A DNA stretch of 64,000 nt, taken from the NCBI RefSeq assembly GCF_015689195.1, contig NZ_CP065044.1:3410001-3474000 (forward strand). The letters run 5' to 3'. Below are positions 17,567-26,708 of this stretch, piece after piece (the stretch's first letter is position 1; every line of letters begins with the position of its first letter). Source of the stretch: Pectobacterium aroidearum (GTDB lineage Bacteria; Pseudomonadota; Gammaproteobacteria; Enterobacterales; Enterobacteriaceae). Both the position numbers and the translations under genes were made by a program. Below the pieces are notes generated by a model, which saw nothing but the letters and a program-made list of their open reading frames with translations, searched no databases and had not been told where the DNA came from.

Positions 17567-19078
17567 TCACTCTAGCGTGGGCATGATGAAGCTGCTGGCG
17601 TGGTGTTCCAGACGGACGCTGGCGGGCCAGCGGCTGGTGACGGTTTTCATTCGGGTGTAGAAGCGTACGCCGTCGTTGCCGTGGACATTCAGCGGCCCAA
17701 AAATGGAGCGTTTCCAGCCGCCGAAGCTGTGGAACGCCATCGGTACCGGAATCGGGACGTTCACGCCAACCATGCCGGCCTGCACTTCTTCGCAGAACTG
17801 ACGCGCCGTTTCACCATCGCGGGTAAAAATAGCCGTACCGTTACCGTATTCATGGTTGTTAATCAGCGTTACCGCCGTCTGGTAATCCGGCACGCGCACC
17901 ACGGACAGTACCGGACCAAAAATTTCTTCCTGATAGATCTTCATCTCTGGCGTGACGTTATCGAACAACGTCGGCCCAATAAAGTAGCCTTGCTGATGCC
18001 CTTGAACAGATAGCGTGCGGCCATCGATACGCAGCGTCGCACCCTGATCGACGCCACTTTGAATATAGTCGGCAATCTTCGCCCGGTGCGGCGCGCTGAT
18101 CACCGGTCCCATCTCATTTTCCTGCCCGTCCACCAGCCCCGGTCCGACACGCATCGCATTGATCTGTGCGTTCAGGCGCTGATTCAGCGCATCCGCCGTG
18201 TCATCACCAACAGCGACCACCACCGACAGCGCCATGCAGCGTTCGCCCGCGGCACCAAACGCCGCGCCCATAATTGCGCTGGCCGCCATGTCCATATCGG
18301 CATCCGGCATCAGGATGCAGTGGTTTTTTGCCCCGCCCAGCGCCTGACAGCGTTTGCCGTGCGCCGATGCCGTCTGATAAATGTATTCCGCCACCGGCGT
18401 CGATCCCACAAAGCTCACCGCCTGCACACGCGGGTCGGTCAGCAGGACGTCCACCGCTTCTTTATCCCCCTGAACGACGTTAAACACGCCGTCCGGCAGG
18501 CCAGCTTCTTTCAGCAGTTGTGCCAGCAGCAGCGAGAGCGACGGATCTTTTTCAGAGGGTTTCAACACAAAGGTATTGCCGGTCGCCAGCGCAATCGGGA
18601 ACATCCACATGGGCACCATCGCCGGGAAGTTGAACGGCGTAATCCCGACGCACACGCCAAGTGGCTGCATGAGTGAATGGCTATCCACACCGGTGCCGAC
18701 ATTCGCCGAGTGTTCGCCTTTTTGCAGATGCGGAATACCACAGGCAAATTCAACGACTTCAAGACCGCGCGTCACCTCTCCCACGGCATCGGAATACACC
18801 TTGCCGTGCTCCTGTGAAATCAGCCGAGCCAGCGTATCCATTCGTTCTTCCAGCAGCGCTTTGAAGCGAAACAGCACGCGCGCGCGACGCAGCGGAGAGT
18901 GTTTTGACCACGCAGGGAATGCCGCCGCCGCACTGGCAATTGCCTGCTCGACTTCCGCCTTATCAGACATCACAACCTGGCGAATCTGCTCGCCCGTCGC
19001 GGGGTTATACACCGCGGCGTAGCGTTGGCTGTTGCTGGAGGCAATCGCCCCCTGAATGAAGTTAGATACGGTTTCCAT
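17567..19078 (-). CDS. iolA: Methylmalonate/malonate-semialdehyde dehydrogenase (CoA-acylating)
   Basis: The 503-residue aldehyde dehydrogenase of the MmsA/IolA subfamily converts malonate semialdehyde to acetyl-CoA (and methylmalonate semialdehyde to propionyl-CoA), the last step of inositol catabolism. It has the NAD-binding FVGSTPVAEYIY near residue 224 and the catalytic cysteine in GAAGERCMALSV near residue 280. As in all MSDH enzymes, the general-base Glu of ordinary ALDHs is not expected. ATG 19078 follows AAAGGTG. It is the first gene of the minus-strand iol series; its promoter holds the candidate IolR operator. Confidence 0.93.
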   Translation of the reverse strand: METVSNFIQGAIASSNSQRYAAVYNPATGEQIRQVVMSDKAEVEQAIASAAAAFPAWSKHSPLRRARVLFRFKALLEERMDTLARLISQEHGKVYSDAVGEVTRGLEVVEFACGIPHLQKGEHSANVGTGVDSHSLMQPLGVCVGITPFNFPAMVPMWMFPIALATGNTFVLKPSEKDPSLSLLLAQLLKEAGLPDGVFNVVQGDKEAVDVLLTDPRVQAVSFVGSTPVAEYIYQTASAHGKRCQALGGAKNHCILMPDADMDMAASAIMGAAFGAAGERCMALSVVVAVGDDTADALNQRLNAQINAMRVGPGLVDGQENEMGPVISAPHRAKIADYIQSGVDQGATLRIDGRTLSVQGHQQGYFIGPTLFDNVTPEMKIYQEEIFGPVLSVVRVPDYQTAVTLINNHEYGNGTAIFTRDGETARQFCEEVQAGMVGVNVPIPVPMAFHSFGGWKRSIFGPLNVHGNDGVRFYTRMKTVTSRWPASVRLEHHASSFIMPTLE

Positions 19079-19405
19079 GTTTACACCTTTGTGGGTTTTG
19101 AGGAGACAAACGGCTGATATCGGATTACAGTATATGAAATGAATATTCCATTTAACGCAAAAATAAAATAAATGTTGATTATTGTGATCCGCTGCGAATT
19201 TTTAGGTAAACTTGAAAGCAGCTGTCCATAAAGACAGGTGAGCAGCTTCTGAAAATAGCCGTACCGATAAAAGGTGTGCCGCCTGAAATGTCGTACAGAT
19301 AAAACAGCCGCATCCAGAAATGAATTTTCTGTTCCGTTTCAGGCGCCAGTCATGAAATCGCGCTAATGGGATAGGTTCTTATACGTCTTTGGGAGATAAC
19401 CCGAT
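19079..19405. other. 327-bp divergent control region between iolA and the RpiR regulator
   Basis: The region separates iolA (minus) from the regulator (plus) and carries no gene. Next to iolA are a probable -10 (TATACT, minus strand, 19134-19129) and the operator-like palindrome at 19135-19150. A weaker resemblance, AGAAATGAATTTTCTG at 19316-19331, lies 75 bases before the regulator and may allow autoregulation. Confidence 0.6.
19135..19150. promoter_or_regulatory. Candidate IolR operator, site 2, inside the iolA promoter
   Basis: TGAAATGAATATTCCA matches site 1 (14886-14901) at 15 of 16 positions. It directly abuts a minus-strand TATACT at 19134-19129 and would fill the spacer between that -10 and a weak GTTAAA -35, an ideal place for repression. 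The assignment to the divergent RpiR protein is inferred from position and family precedent. Confidence 0.55.
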
Positions 19406-20263
19406 ATGCCCATGGCAACCAGCCTGAGAGAATTGCAGGAACAGATCCGTGAGCGTTATGATTCGCTCAGCAAGCGGTTACAGCAGGTGGCGCATTATGT
19501 GCTGGATAATACCAATAGCATCGCTTTCGATACCGTCGCGGTGATCGCCGAACGCGCTGACGTCCCCCCTTCAACCCTGATTCGCTTCGCCAACGCCTTT
19601 GATTTCAGCGGTTTCAACGAAATGAAACAGCTGTTCCGTATGAACCTGGTGGAAGAAACGGCCAGCTATACCGACCGGGCGCGGCTGTTTCGGGCGATGG
19701 AAGCTGATGCCGTGCCAGAAACGCCGCTGGATATTCTGCATGAGTTTGCCCGCTCAAACGCGCAGGCGATGCAGCAGCTCGCGGCACGCACTCCGCAAGA
19801 GGATCTGCAAAAAGCCGTCGATCTGCTGGCACAGGCGGATACCATCTATATCGTCGGGCTGCGGCGCTCGTTCAGCGTCGCCACTTACCTCACCTATGCG
19901 CTTAGCCATCTGGAAAGCAGTCCTATTCTGGTCAACGGTCTGGGCGGCATGTTTCGTGAACAGCTCAGCCGTGTCAGTGCTCGCGATGTGGTGGTTTCCA
20001 TCAGCTTCTCGCCTTATTCACAGGAAACCGTGATGGTCAGTGAGATGGCCGCGAAGGCCGGAGCGCGGCAAATCGTCATTACCGACAGCCAGATCAGCCC
20101 GCTGGCGACGCTCAGCGATGTCTGCTTTGTGGTGAAGGAAGCGCAGGTTGATGCGTTCCGTTCACAGTCCGCCACGCTGTGTCTGGTGCAATCGCTGATG
20201 GTATCGCTGGCATACCGACAGGGAAACGGCGCAGAACAGAGTGAAAAACAGCAGCGCGGCTAG
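19406..20263 (+). CDS. RpiR-family regulator, probable inositol operon repressor IolR
   Basis: The 285-residue protein has an N-terminal RpiR helix-turn-helix (residues about 5-80; DVPPSTLIRFANAFDF is the recognition region) and a C-terminal SIS sugar-phosphate-binding domain (about 125-255; IYIVGLRRSFSVA, VVVSISFSPYS). Enterobacterial and rhizobial IolR proteins have this architecture and release DNA on binding an inositol catabolite. It is divergent from iolA with matching palindromes nearby, so it is probably the local repressor. ATG 19406 follows GGGAG; an ATG two codons later is also possible. Confidence 0.87.
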   Translation: MPMATSLRELQEQIRERYDSLSKRLQQVAHYVLDNTNSIAFDTVAVIAERADVPPSTLIRFANAFDFSGFNEMKQLFRMNLVEETASYTDRARLFRAMEADAVPETPLDILHEFARSNAQAMQQLAARTPQEDLQKAVDLLAQADTIYIVGLRRSFSVATYLTYALSHLESSPILVNGLGGMFREQLSRVSARDVVVSISFSPYSQETVMVSEMAAKAGARQIVITDSQISPLATLSDVCFVVKEAQVDAFRSQSATLCLVQSLMVSLAYRQGNGAEQSEKQQRG

Positions 20264-20317
20264 CCAGTAGCCAGAACCGTTTAATCAACAGGACAACCAT
20301 GTAGGGAGAGCCGTTTT

Positions 20318-20623
20318 ATGCTTAAAGTCATCGCACAGGACTTTATTAAGCCTGAGTGCATCGAAATCGTTATGCCGCTGTACCGCGAATTAGTAGAGAA
20401 AAACCGACAGGAAACGCTGTGCATCTCCTATGAGCTTTTTATCAATCAGAAAGATCCGGGGCACTTCACCTTTATCGAAACCTGGCCGGATAGAGCCGCA
20501 CTGGATATTCACTGCCAGACCGAGCACTTCCAGCGGCTGGTGCCGATGATCAATAGCCACCAGCGCGCCGAGTGCACTTTCCTGCTGATGGATCCCTTTG
20601 ACAGCACGATCTCCTCGCTTTAA
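20318..20623 (+). CDS. Antibiotic biosynthesis monooxygenase (ABM)-fold small protein
   Basis: At 101 residues it is a single ferredoxin-like ABM domain (YgiN-like). It shows the family pattern with the N-terminal strand LKVIAQDFIK, the central ETLCISYELF and FTFIETWPDRAALDIHCQTEHF. Members act as small dimeric monooxygenases or unknown-function proteins. The ATG at 20318 follows AGGGAGAG, 54 bases after the regulator on the same strand, so the two are probably co-transcribed. No link to inositol is established, and its substrate cannot be predicted. Confidence 0.78.
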   Translation: MLKVIAQDFIKPECIEIVMPLYRELVEKNRQETLCISYELFINQKDPGHFTFIETWPDRAALDIHCQTEHFQRLVPMINSHQRAECTFLLMDPFDSTISSL

Positions 20624-20949
20624 CCCATCCGATTTTAGGTCGCCTGGCGGCCTAAATATCGTCGTAATTCCTCGTTATTCTGCTTTCGTTGACGCCAGCT
20701 TTTAATTCATTTTTTTTGAATTAAAATCTCAATTTTTTCTGATTTCACATTATTCACAACCGGATAACATACAAAAACCTTCTGGCAACTGGCGATTTAA
20801 CGGTTCAGTCAGCAGGAAAATGAATATCAAACAAATGAAATAATTTGATATTCATTCTAATGATTCTGCTTATGCCTTCTTATTCTGGCAACAGCCGCAA
20901 AGGATAAAGAGTGCATCGGTAGATATCGGCTCTCATTCAGGAGGAATCG
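20624..20949. other. 326-bp intergenic region with hairpin and long inverted repeat
   Basis: After the ABM gene comes a short GC hairpin (TTAGGTCG/CGGCCTAA, 20635-20655) that may be a weak terminator. Then follow AT-rich sequence and a 13-bp inverted repeat at 20819-20856, before the binding-protein gene. No ORF is supported here. Confidence 0.6.
20819..20856. promoter_or_regulatory. 13-bp perfect inverted repeat upstream of the binding-protein gene
   Basis: AATGAATATCAAA (20819-20831) and TTTGATATTCATT (20844-20856) are perfect inverted arms around 12 bases. The repeat lies about 95 bases before the ATG of the binding protein. It looks like a regulator-binding site for that gene; the regulator is unknown. 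Confidence 0.45.
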
Positions 20950-22053
20950 ATGTTTAAACTAAAACAGGTGGTCGCATTTACGGCGCTGATGGCGACTGCA
21001 GCGACCAGCTATGCGGCAGTAGAAGCCGATAAGCGCCCGATTAACGAGCTTTATCAAAACGCGTTACGGGAAGGCGGTATTGTGACCGTCTACGCGGGCG
21101 GTGACACACCGGGTCAGCAGGATGGCATCAAACAGGCGTTTGAGAAACGCTTTCCGGGCATGAAACTCAACGTCATTGTGGATTACAGTAAATTCCACGA
21201 TGCCCGTATTGATAACCAGCTGGCAACGAATACGCTGGTGCCGGATGTCGTACAGCTTCAGACCTTGCAGGATTACCCACGCTGGAAAAAAGAAGGCGTG
21301 CTGCTGAACTACAAACCTATCGGCTGGGACAAAGTGTACCCCGCGTTTAAAGACAAAGACGGCAGTTGGACCGGCGTATTTGTCGATGCGTTCAGCAACG
21401 TGGTCAATACCAAACTGATTGCCGAAAATGCCTGGCCAACAGAAGCGAATGACTATTTACGTCCCGATCTGAAAGGCAGCATTGTCTTAACCTATCCGAA
21501 CGATGACGACGCCGTGCTGTTCTGGTTTAAGCAGGTCGTGGATAAATACGGCTGGGAGTATGTCGCTAAATTCAAAGAACAGAACCCGGTTTACGTTCGT
21601 GGCACACAGGCTCCCGCAGACGATGTTGAAAGCGGTAAGTCAGCAGCAACATTCTCAACCGACGGTGCGCTGGCTCCCGATCAAAACGCGAATTCGCGCT
21701 TCGTTCTGCCTAAAAGCGATCCGTTTGTTTCCTGGGCCCAACGTGCAGCCATTTTCAAACAGGCTAAACACCCGGAAAGCGCCAAGCTGTATCTGAGCTG
21801 GCTGCTGGATAAAGAAACGCAGAGCAATGTCTGGTATATGTGGTCGGTGCGTACTGACGTGGCACCACCCGCTGGCTATAAACCTATCTGGGAATATAAG
21901 AACACCAACCCGCAGGCTTTTGCTGACTTCATGAGCGATCGTGCGGCGGTAGAATCGTTCCGTGCTCAGATCGGTCTGTATCTTGGTGAAGTGAAAGGTG
22001 AACCGTCTCCGGGTAACCTGGGGCTACACCCAAAAGAAGCATTACCGCACTAA
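20950..22053 (+). CDS. Periplasmic ABC-type solute-binding protein, orphan
   Basis: The 367-residue protein has a clear signal peptide (MFKLKQVVAFTALMATAATS, cut near SYA-AV). The mature domain belongs to the extracellular solute-binding family 1/ferric-type group, with IVTVYAGGDTPGQQDGIKQAFEKRF at the start and a paired-lobe layout. ATG 20950 has AGGAGG seven bases upstream. No permease or ATPase gene is adjacent: a strong terminator follows and the next gene is convergent. It either serves a transporter elsewhere or works as a sensor. The ligand cannot be named; the family covers iron, polyamines, thiamine and phosphonates. Confidence 0.82.
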   Translation: MFKLKQVVAFTALMATAATSYAAVEADKRPINELYQNALREGGIVTVYAGGDTPGQQDGIKQAFEKRFPGMKLNVIVDYSKFHDARIDNQLATNTLVPDVVQLQTLQDYPRWKKEGVLLNYKPIGWDKVYPAFKDKDGSWTGVFVDAFSNVVNTKLIAENAWPTEANDYLRPDLKGSIVLTYPNDDDAVLFWFKQVVDKYGWEYVAKFKEQNPVYVRGTQAPADDVESGKSAATFSTDGALAPDQNANSRFVLPKSDPFVSWAQRAAIFKQAKHPESAKLYLSWLLDKETQSNVWYMWSVRTDVAPPAGYKPIWEYKNTNPQAFADFMSDRAAVESFRAQIGLYLGEVKGEPSPGNLGLHPKEALPH

Positions 22054-22102
22054 AGACCTTCCCCTCTGGATGTGCACCTAACACATCTGGCTAGGTTTTA
22101 GA

Positions 22103-22138
22103 AAAGCCCTTATCGCCAACAAAGCGATAAGGGCTTAT
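22103..22138. terminator. Bidirectional terminator
   Basis: A 13-14-bp stem (AAAGCCCTTATCGC at 22103-22116 and GCGATAAGGGCTT at 22124-22136) with a 7-nt loop separates the plus-strand binding protein from the minus-strand secreted protein. A and T runs flank both sides. Confidence 0.85.
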
Positions 22139-22168
22139 TTGTCACTTTCGGTGTTCAGCATTCAACAC

Positions 22169-22621
22169 TCATTGGCTGGTGGAAGACTGCTGTAAATAAT
22201 CCGTCAAAAAGTGTTCTGGGTTACCCTGTTCGGACAGCGATTTACTGTAACCAATGCGAACAGGCTGCGCCTCACCGGGTAAGTAGAGTTCGCCATATCC
22301 CTGGTTCATGATCAGCACCACGAACTTTTTATGATCAACCTCTAGCCAATAGCGTGTGCCACTGGCTTGCTTTTCAACGTTCATTTTTTGGATTTTGGTA
22401 TTCCAGTCATGGTCGATACCGGTAATTTGTACCAGCGCCGTAGAGTCAGCCGGCTCACCAATGCGTAGCGTCCAGACCTGTGCCCCTTCAGTGCCTTCAT
22501 ACGCTTTGATCAGCGTCGCAATAGGTGGACGTGGCGTTTCTGCCGCAGCCACACGGGCAAATGAGAAGAGGCAAATCAGCAGAATAAACAATCCACTCAA
22601 TGTAGTTCGTAGCATGGTCAT
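22169..22621 (-). CDS. Secreted protein of unknown function
   Basis: The 150-residue product has a classical signal peptide (basic MTMLRTT, hydrophobic GLFILLICLFSFARVA, cut after AAA near residue 27). The mature part of about 120 residues has alternating strands and helices and no cysteine, membrane segment or motif that I recognise. ATG 22621 has CAGGGA upstream; a second ATG two codons later is possible. It stands alone, convergent with the orphan binding protein and 145 bases downstream of the diguanylate cyclase on the same strand. It is probably periplasmic, but function is not assigned. Confidence 0.7.
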   Translation of the reverse strand: MTMLRTTLSGLFILLICLFSFARVAAAETPRPPIATLIKAYEGTEGAQVWTLRIGEPADSTALVQITGIDHDWNTKIQKMNVEKQASGTRYWLEVDHKKFVVLIMNQGYGELYLPGEAQPVRIGYSKSLSEQGNPEHFLTDYLQQSSTSQ

Positions 22622-22766
22622 GATGCAGTCCCTGTTTGTGGCACCCGGTGCCCTGTAAAAATACGCCTTCTATCGATACTGACGATCCTGAATCCCCATT
22701 AGTGAACAGGGAACAGAGCCCCGATAGTATCACAGCCCTCGAGTATCAGGCTGTAGACTGGGGTAT

Positions 22767-23828
22767 TCAGGCAACTTCGGTTCGGCGACGACCTTTATTT
22801 TTTGCCCGATAGAGCGCCATATCCGCTGACTTTAACCAGTCCATATATTGGCCCATTTCCGGCGAAATCTCTGCGATACCGACGCTGACAAACACCGCCA
22901 ACTGCGGCGTTTGGTTCAGGAACTTCAGCGACAAACTCTCCCGAATGCGACTCACGGCATCCAACGCCTCTCCCGCACTGGTTTGCGGCAAAATAACGGC
23001 GAATTCATCTCCGCCAAACCGCCCAATCACATCCGTTTCACGAAAACCAGATGTCAACTCGCGCGCCAGTAGCAATATCGCCTGATCGCCGACGTTGTGC
23101 CCAAAGTTATCGTTAAAGGCTTTAAAATGGTCGATATCAAACAGGACTAACGTCGCCGTGCGCTTATAGCGCTGACAAAGGTCGAACTCGTGTTTCAGCA
23201 AACGTTCCCAGTGGTGGCGGTTATAGAGGTTGGTCATCCCGTCATGGATACTGACTTCCATCAGCATACGTTTGTGCTCCGCCAACTTCAGCGCGGTGTT
23301 ATAAGTGACATAACCCAGAAAAATGGGGTAGATCAGCAACATTGGCACACAGGCATAAATCTGTATCGGTGTCGTATCGAGTGAAACCGGCACCGCAAAC
23401 AGCACAAGAACCGATATGCAGGCAACGCACTGTAATAGGATGCCCTGAACAAATAGCTTGATTCCACCGCCGGCCGTGCCGTTCATCCCGACCATCGCAG
23501 CAATCACCGCGCTGGGCAGGAGATTCACGCCCATAAACCCTATCCAGATGCCACCAAACACCACATCAAACAATAAATTACGTTTCTCGCACCGCATAGG
23601 ATCGCGCGACCGTAGGGATAACAGGTAGGCAATGTGAGGCCAGGCAAAGGCGTTAAGAAGGAGCAGTCCCCACAATAACACCGGTATAGGCTTGGTAATC
23701 AGCACCGAGGCAATAAAGAGAGAACACAGTATCGTCCCGACAATGCGTGGAATATAGACCCGCTGGGAAAAGCGTAGCCCTGAGCGACGTACATCTACCG
23801 TCAAAAATGTCGGCGGTGAGGCTGACAT
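22767..23828 (-). CDS. MASE2-GGDEF diguanylate cyclase (AdrA/DgcC-like)
   Basis: The 353-residue inner-membrane enzyme makes c-di-GMP from two GTP. The N-terminal 180 residues hold several membrane segments resembling MASE2 of AdrA/DgcC (RVYIPRIVG, NAFAWPHIAYL). The C-terminal GGDEF domain has an intact active site RFGGDEFAVILP near residue 270 and an intact inhibitory I-site RETD five residues before it, so it should be active and product-inhibited. ATG 23828 is preceded by GGGGGT; in-frame starts 12 and 21 bases upstream are less well placed. In relatives AdrA controls cellulose and biofilm; the target here is not evident. Confidence 0.88.
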   Translation of the reverse strand: MSASPPTFLTVDVRRSGLRFSQRVYIPRIVGTILCSLFIASVLITKPIPVLLWGLLLLNAFAWPHIAYLLSLRSRDPMRCEKRNLLFDVVFGGIWIGFMGVNLLPSAVIAAMVGMNGTAGGGIKLFVQGILLQCVACISVLVLFAVPVSLDTTPIQIYACVPMLLIYPIFLGYVTYNTALKLAEHKRMLMEVSIHDGMTNLYNRHHWERLLKHEFDLCQRYKRTATLVLFDIDHFKAFNDNFGHNVGDQAILLLARELTSGFRETDVIGRFGGDEFAVILPQTSAGEALDAVSRIRESLSLKFLNQTPQLAVFVSVGIAEISPEMGQYMDWLKSADMALYRAKNKGRRRTEVA

Positions 23829-24057
23829 AACGACCCCCATGCGGTTCACTAACGAATAGCGAGAAAAAACATTATGACTGAAAGCATGTCAGCAATAGTG
23901 CGCTGTTTTTTAATTTATTTTGTTACATAACGAATCGATACCGTAAAGGCCAACAGAGTAACACAAATGTTAACTCGCGGTGGTCTTACCCGTGACTGTC
24001 ATTCCATCGATTATTGCCTCAGGTGCTACCGTTATTAATGATCGGTGTAATTAATGA

Positions 24058-24894
24058 TTAAGAGGGAGAGGGTTGCAAACGGTTGATATGAATGGTCAGA
24101 AACATGATCTCATCGGTGGTGAGTTGGCAGCCGTAGTTTTTTTCCACATAGTCATACACTTTCATCGCGCAGGCGTAGGCTCGCGGCATCATTTCAGTGA
24201 TCCCCTGATAAATGGAATCATCGCTGTGGCTCACGGTTTCCCGATTTAACAGGCGTAGGGCAAAAAACTTCAGATGCGTCACCAAACGCTGATAATTGAG
24301 AGAATGCTCATCAAACGTGATATGGAGATCGTATTTCAGAATGGTCAAAATATCTTTAATGATGCCCGCACTTTGCATCGTGCTCTGCATATCGCTGTTA
24401 TTCGTCGCATTTGCCAGATGCAAGGCAATAAACCCCGCTTCATCCTCCGGTAAATCGATATCCAGCCTGGTGCGAATCAGCGCCAATGCCTCCAGCCCAA
24501 CGGCAAATTCACTGTGATAGAACTGGCGAATATCCCATAGCATCAGATTCTTGATCGTCTGCCCTTTTTTATGGCGTTGAATGGCGAAGTTGATGTGGTC
24601 GCTGAGCGCCAGAAACAGCGTGTCCTGTACGTCAAGCCGCAGCGTTTTTTGCGCCAACGTAATAATTTGCTGCGTTACGGCCAGACAGTCCGGTGGAATG
24701 TCCGCCAGCAATTGTGACAACACATCTGCCATACCGTCGCTTTTCTTCACGAACTGGCTTTCAATACGCTGTTGATCGATAGGGTCGCCCACTTTTTTGC
24801 CAAAGCCGACGCCTTTACCTATCGCCACAATTTCCCGTCGGTCATCTGCCAGCACCAGCACGGCGTTATTGCTCAATATTTTTTTAATTATCAT
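24058..24894 (-). CDS. BglG/LicT-family transcriptional antiterminator
   Basis: The 278-residue protein has the standard three-part structure. An N-terminal RNA-binding CAT domain (MIIKKILSNNAVLVL, IAIGKGVGFGKK) spans residues 1-60, PRD1 about 70-165 and PRD2 about 175-275, with conserved histidines in ALHLANA, LVTHLKFF and LTIHINRL. It would bind the RAT in the bgl leader at 26543-26576 and block the overlapping terminator when beta-glucosides are transported. ATG 24894 starts exactly at the CAT domain; an 81-base longer frame is unlikely. It lies 94 bases after the glucosidase gene in the same operon, with a small hairpin between. Confidence 0.92.
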   Translation of the reverse strand: MIIKKILSNNAVLVLADDRREIVAIGKGVGFGKKVGDPIDQQRIESQFVKKSDGMADVLSQLLADIPPDCLAVTQQIITLAQKTLRLDVQDTLFLALSDHINFAIQRHKKGQTIKNLMLWDIRQFYHSEFAVGLEALALIRTRLDIDLPEDEAGFIALHLANATNNSDMQSTMQSAGIIKDILTILKYDLHITFDEHSLNYQRLVTHLKFFALRLLNRETVSHSDDSIYQGITEMMPRAYACAMKVYDYVEKNYGCQLTTDEIMFLTIHINRLQPSPS

Positions 24895-24988
24895 CGCATC
24901 AGCCGTCCTGTCTGATGGGAAGGCACGCTGGCCTTCCCTACCGTTTAACGCCTCAACGTGATATCGACGAGGCATTTTCTTTTATCAT

Positions 24989-26443
<1,455 letters not shown>

Positions 26444-26497
26444 TCAGTAAGACATCACTGATGTTATGGGTGGCGCGCGATCGGGCTGGATTCAGGC

Positions 26498-26549
26498 AAA
26501 AAAAAACCTGATACGAACATGTCTGGATCACATGCGTCGTATCAGGTTT
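26498..26549 (-). terminator. Regulated intrinsic terminator in the bgl leader
   Basis: On the minus strand, AAACCTGATACG (26549-26538) pairs with CGTATCAGGTTT (26515-26504), a 12-bp stem followed by an uninterrupted T-run (A-run 26498-26506 on the plus strand). The first arm shares AAACCTG with the 3' end of the RAT, so antiterminator and terminator folds exclude each other. Confidence 0.88.
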
Positions 26550-26576
26550 CGCTCGGGCCTTGACCCGATCACGTCC
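26543..26576 (-). promoter_or_regulatory. Ribonucleic antiterminator (RAT) site
   Basis: On the minus strand the site starts GGA at 26576 and ends GCGAAACCTG at 26543, with a short imperfect GGG/CCC stem between. These ends match the GGAttg...GGCAAAACC layout of BglG/LicT targets, and the last seven bases belong to the terminator stem. The binding protein is expected to be the antiterminator at 24058-24894. Confidence 0.68.
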
Positions 26577-26586
26577 TTCTTATCGG

Positions 26587-26648
26587 GTTATATCCGCTAA
26601 CCGCCGTAGACTCAAACCGAGGTCGGGTAATCTGTGATGAATATCACC
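26587..26648 (-). promoter_or_regulatory. bgl promoter with class I CRP site
   Basis: Minus-strand TTGAGT (26615-26610), 17-bp spacer and TATAAC (26592-26587) predict transcription from about 26580. A CRP-like site, TGTGA-N6-TCACC on the plus strand at 26633-26648, is centred about 61 bases upstream of that start, the usual class I spacing. This implies catabolite control of the operon. Confidence 0.62.
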
Positions 26649-26708
26649 GATAATTTCCTCACCTGAGTAGGATTTGCTCCCTGCGCCAGCTATCCCGGAA
26701 ATGCGGAC

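Noticed and set aside
18059-18676. 205-codon ORF opposite iolA
   Set aside because: Antisense to a conserved dehydrogenase gene; His/Arg-rich translation typical of a shadow frame in GC-rich DNA.
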